A stretch of DNA of 15,503 nucleotides from positions 1 through 15,503 of the forward strand of contig CAJBHN010000810.1 of assembly GCA_903952805.1 (NCBI GenBank), in the 5' to 3' direction. The notes under the pieces are model-generated. The model was not told the origin of the DNA, did no database searches, and saw only the letters and a list, made by a program, of their open reading frames with translations. The first letter of the stretch is position 1. Each line of letters opens with the position of its first letter. The position numbers and the translations under genes are program-made. Origin of the DNA: an uncultured Myxococcales bacterium (GTDB taxonomy: Bacteria > Myxococcota > UBA727 > VGSZ01). Shown here piece by piece: positions 15,226-15,503 of this stretch.

Positions 15226-15503
15226 CTACTTGGTGCCTTTGGTGTCGCCGCGAGCAAAGATGCTGGCGACGAAGTTGAGCACGTCGGTGGCGGACTCCTC
15301 GTTGTAACCGTAGTTCTTGATGAGGCGCTGCTTGACGATATCGATTTTCTCTTGCGTCTCCCGGTCGACAACATTGGAGACCATGGTGGTCAGCTTGATG
15401 GTGTCTTTCTGGTCCTCAAAAAGCTTGAGTTCCAGGGCGCGGTGCAGCCGCTCATTGGTGCGGTAGTCGAATTTCTTGCCGTCAACAGCCAAGGCGCCGA
15501 TGA
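15226..15503 (-). CDS. prkA: PrkA family serine protein kinase, C-terminal fragment (5' end outside the window)
   Basis: The frame is open from the window edge to a TAG at 15228-15226 and gives about 92 residues. The pattern YRTNERLHRALELKLFEDQ, then KDTIKLTT, a short charged linker, KIDIVKQRLIKNYGYNEESATDVLNFVASIF, matches the end of PrkA proteins: a helix with 'LFED..KD.IK.T' and a final 'RL....GY....A...L.yV' helix. PrkA is an AAA+-containing Ser/Thr kinase or protease-like stress protein. Its presence upstream of DUF444 and spoVR agrees with the standard cluster order. The kinase and AAA domains cannot be checked here. A terminator-like hairpin follows the stop. Confidence 0.85.
   Translation of the reverse strand, partial: IGALAVDGKKFDYRTNERLHRALELKLFEDQKDTIKLTTMVSNVVDRETQEKIDIVKQRLIKNYGYNEESATDVLNFVASIFARGDTKGTK

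Overview
The window is chromosomal DNA from a high-GC Gram-negative bacterium. An Mla/MCE lipid transporter implies two membranes. The PrkA-YeaH-SpoVR cluster, a PP2C phosphatase with a cyclic-nucleotide-type domain, and Ala/Lys/Thr-rich protein tails would suit a myxobacterial or other 'deltaproteobacterial' lineage, but that is a guess. No RNA gene, insertion sequence, phage gene or CRISPR array was recognised. Coding density is very high; the longest gene-free stretch is about 180-200 bp.

Layout: (1) 1-1238 (+): the 3' end of an unrecognised gene, then an RluA-type pseudouridine synthase with low-complexity ends. (2) 1135-1818 (-): a deoxynucleoside kinase whose 3' end overlaps the synthase gene tail-to-tail by 104 bp. 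(3) 1998-7722 (+): six genes joined by start/stop overlaps: a UbiB/ABC1-family atypical kinase, MlaF-like ATPase A, MlaE-like permease A, MlaE-like permease B, MlaF-like ATPase B and an MCE-domain (MlaD-like) protein. (4) 7749-8000 (-): a glutaredoxin. (5) 8127-11142 (+): three overlapping genes: a possible GT-B glycosyltransferase, a CpsB/YwqE-type PHP phosphatase and a flippase-like UPF0104 membrane protein, probably a cell-envelope glycan or lipid module. (6) 11146-15503 (-): spoVR, a YeaH/DUF444 protein, a PP2C phosphatase with a C-terminal cNMP-type domain, and the 3' end of prkA.

The most interesting element is the transporter operon. Well-studied Mla systems use one ATPase and one permease as homodimers; here both are duplicated within one operon. 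The two ATPases carry complementary defects. ATPase A keeps LSGGQ but has lost the Q-loop Gln, the catalytic Glu and the switch His. ATPase B keeps those three but has LSPAL in place of LSGGQ. In a head-to-tail heterodimer this gives one fully consensus and one fully degenerate ATP site, the arrangement known from asymmetric ABC exporters and CFTR. I infer a heteromeric, asymmetric MCE lipid transporter with a UbiB-family kinase as operon partner.

A second point is the PP2C phosphatase placed inside the PrkA-YeaH-SpoVR stress cluster, a candidate antagonist of the PrkA Ser/Thr kinase. In-frame 3-, 6- and 9-bp repeats at gene ends and several perfect inverted repeats are also recorded.
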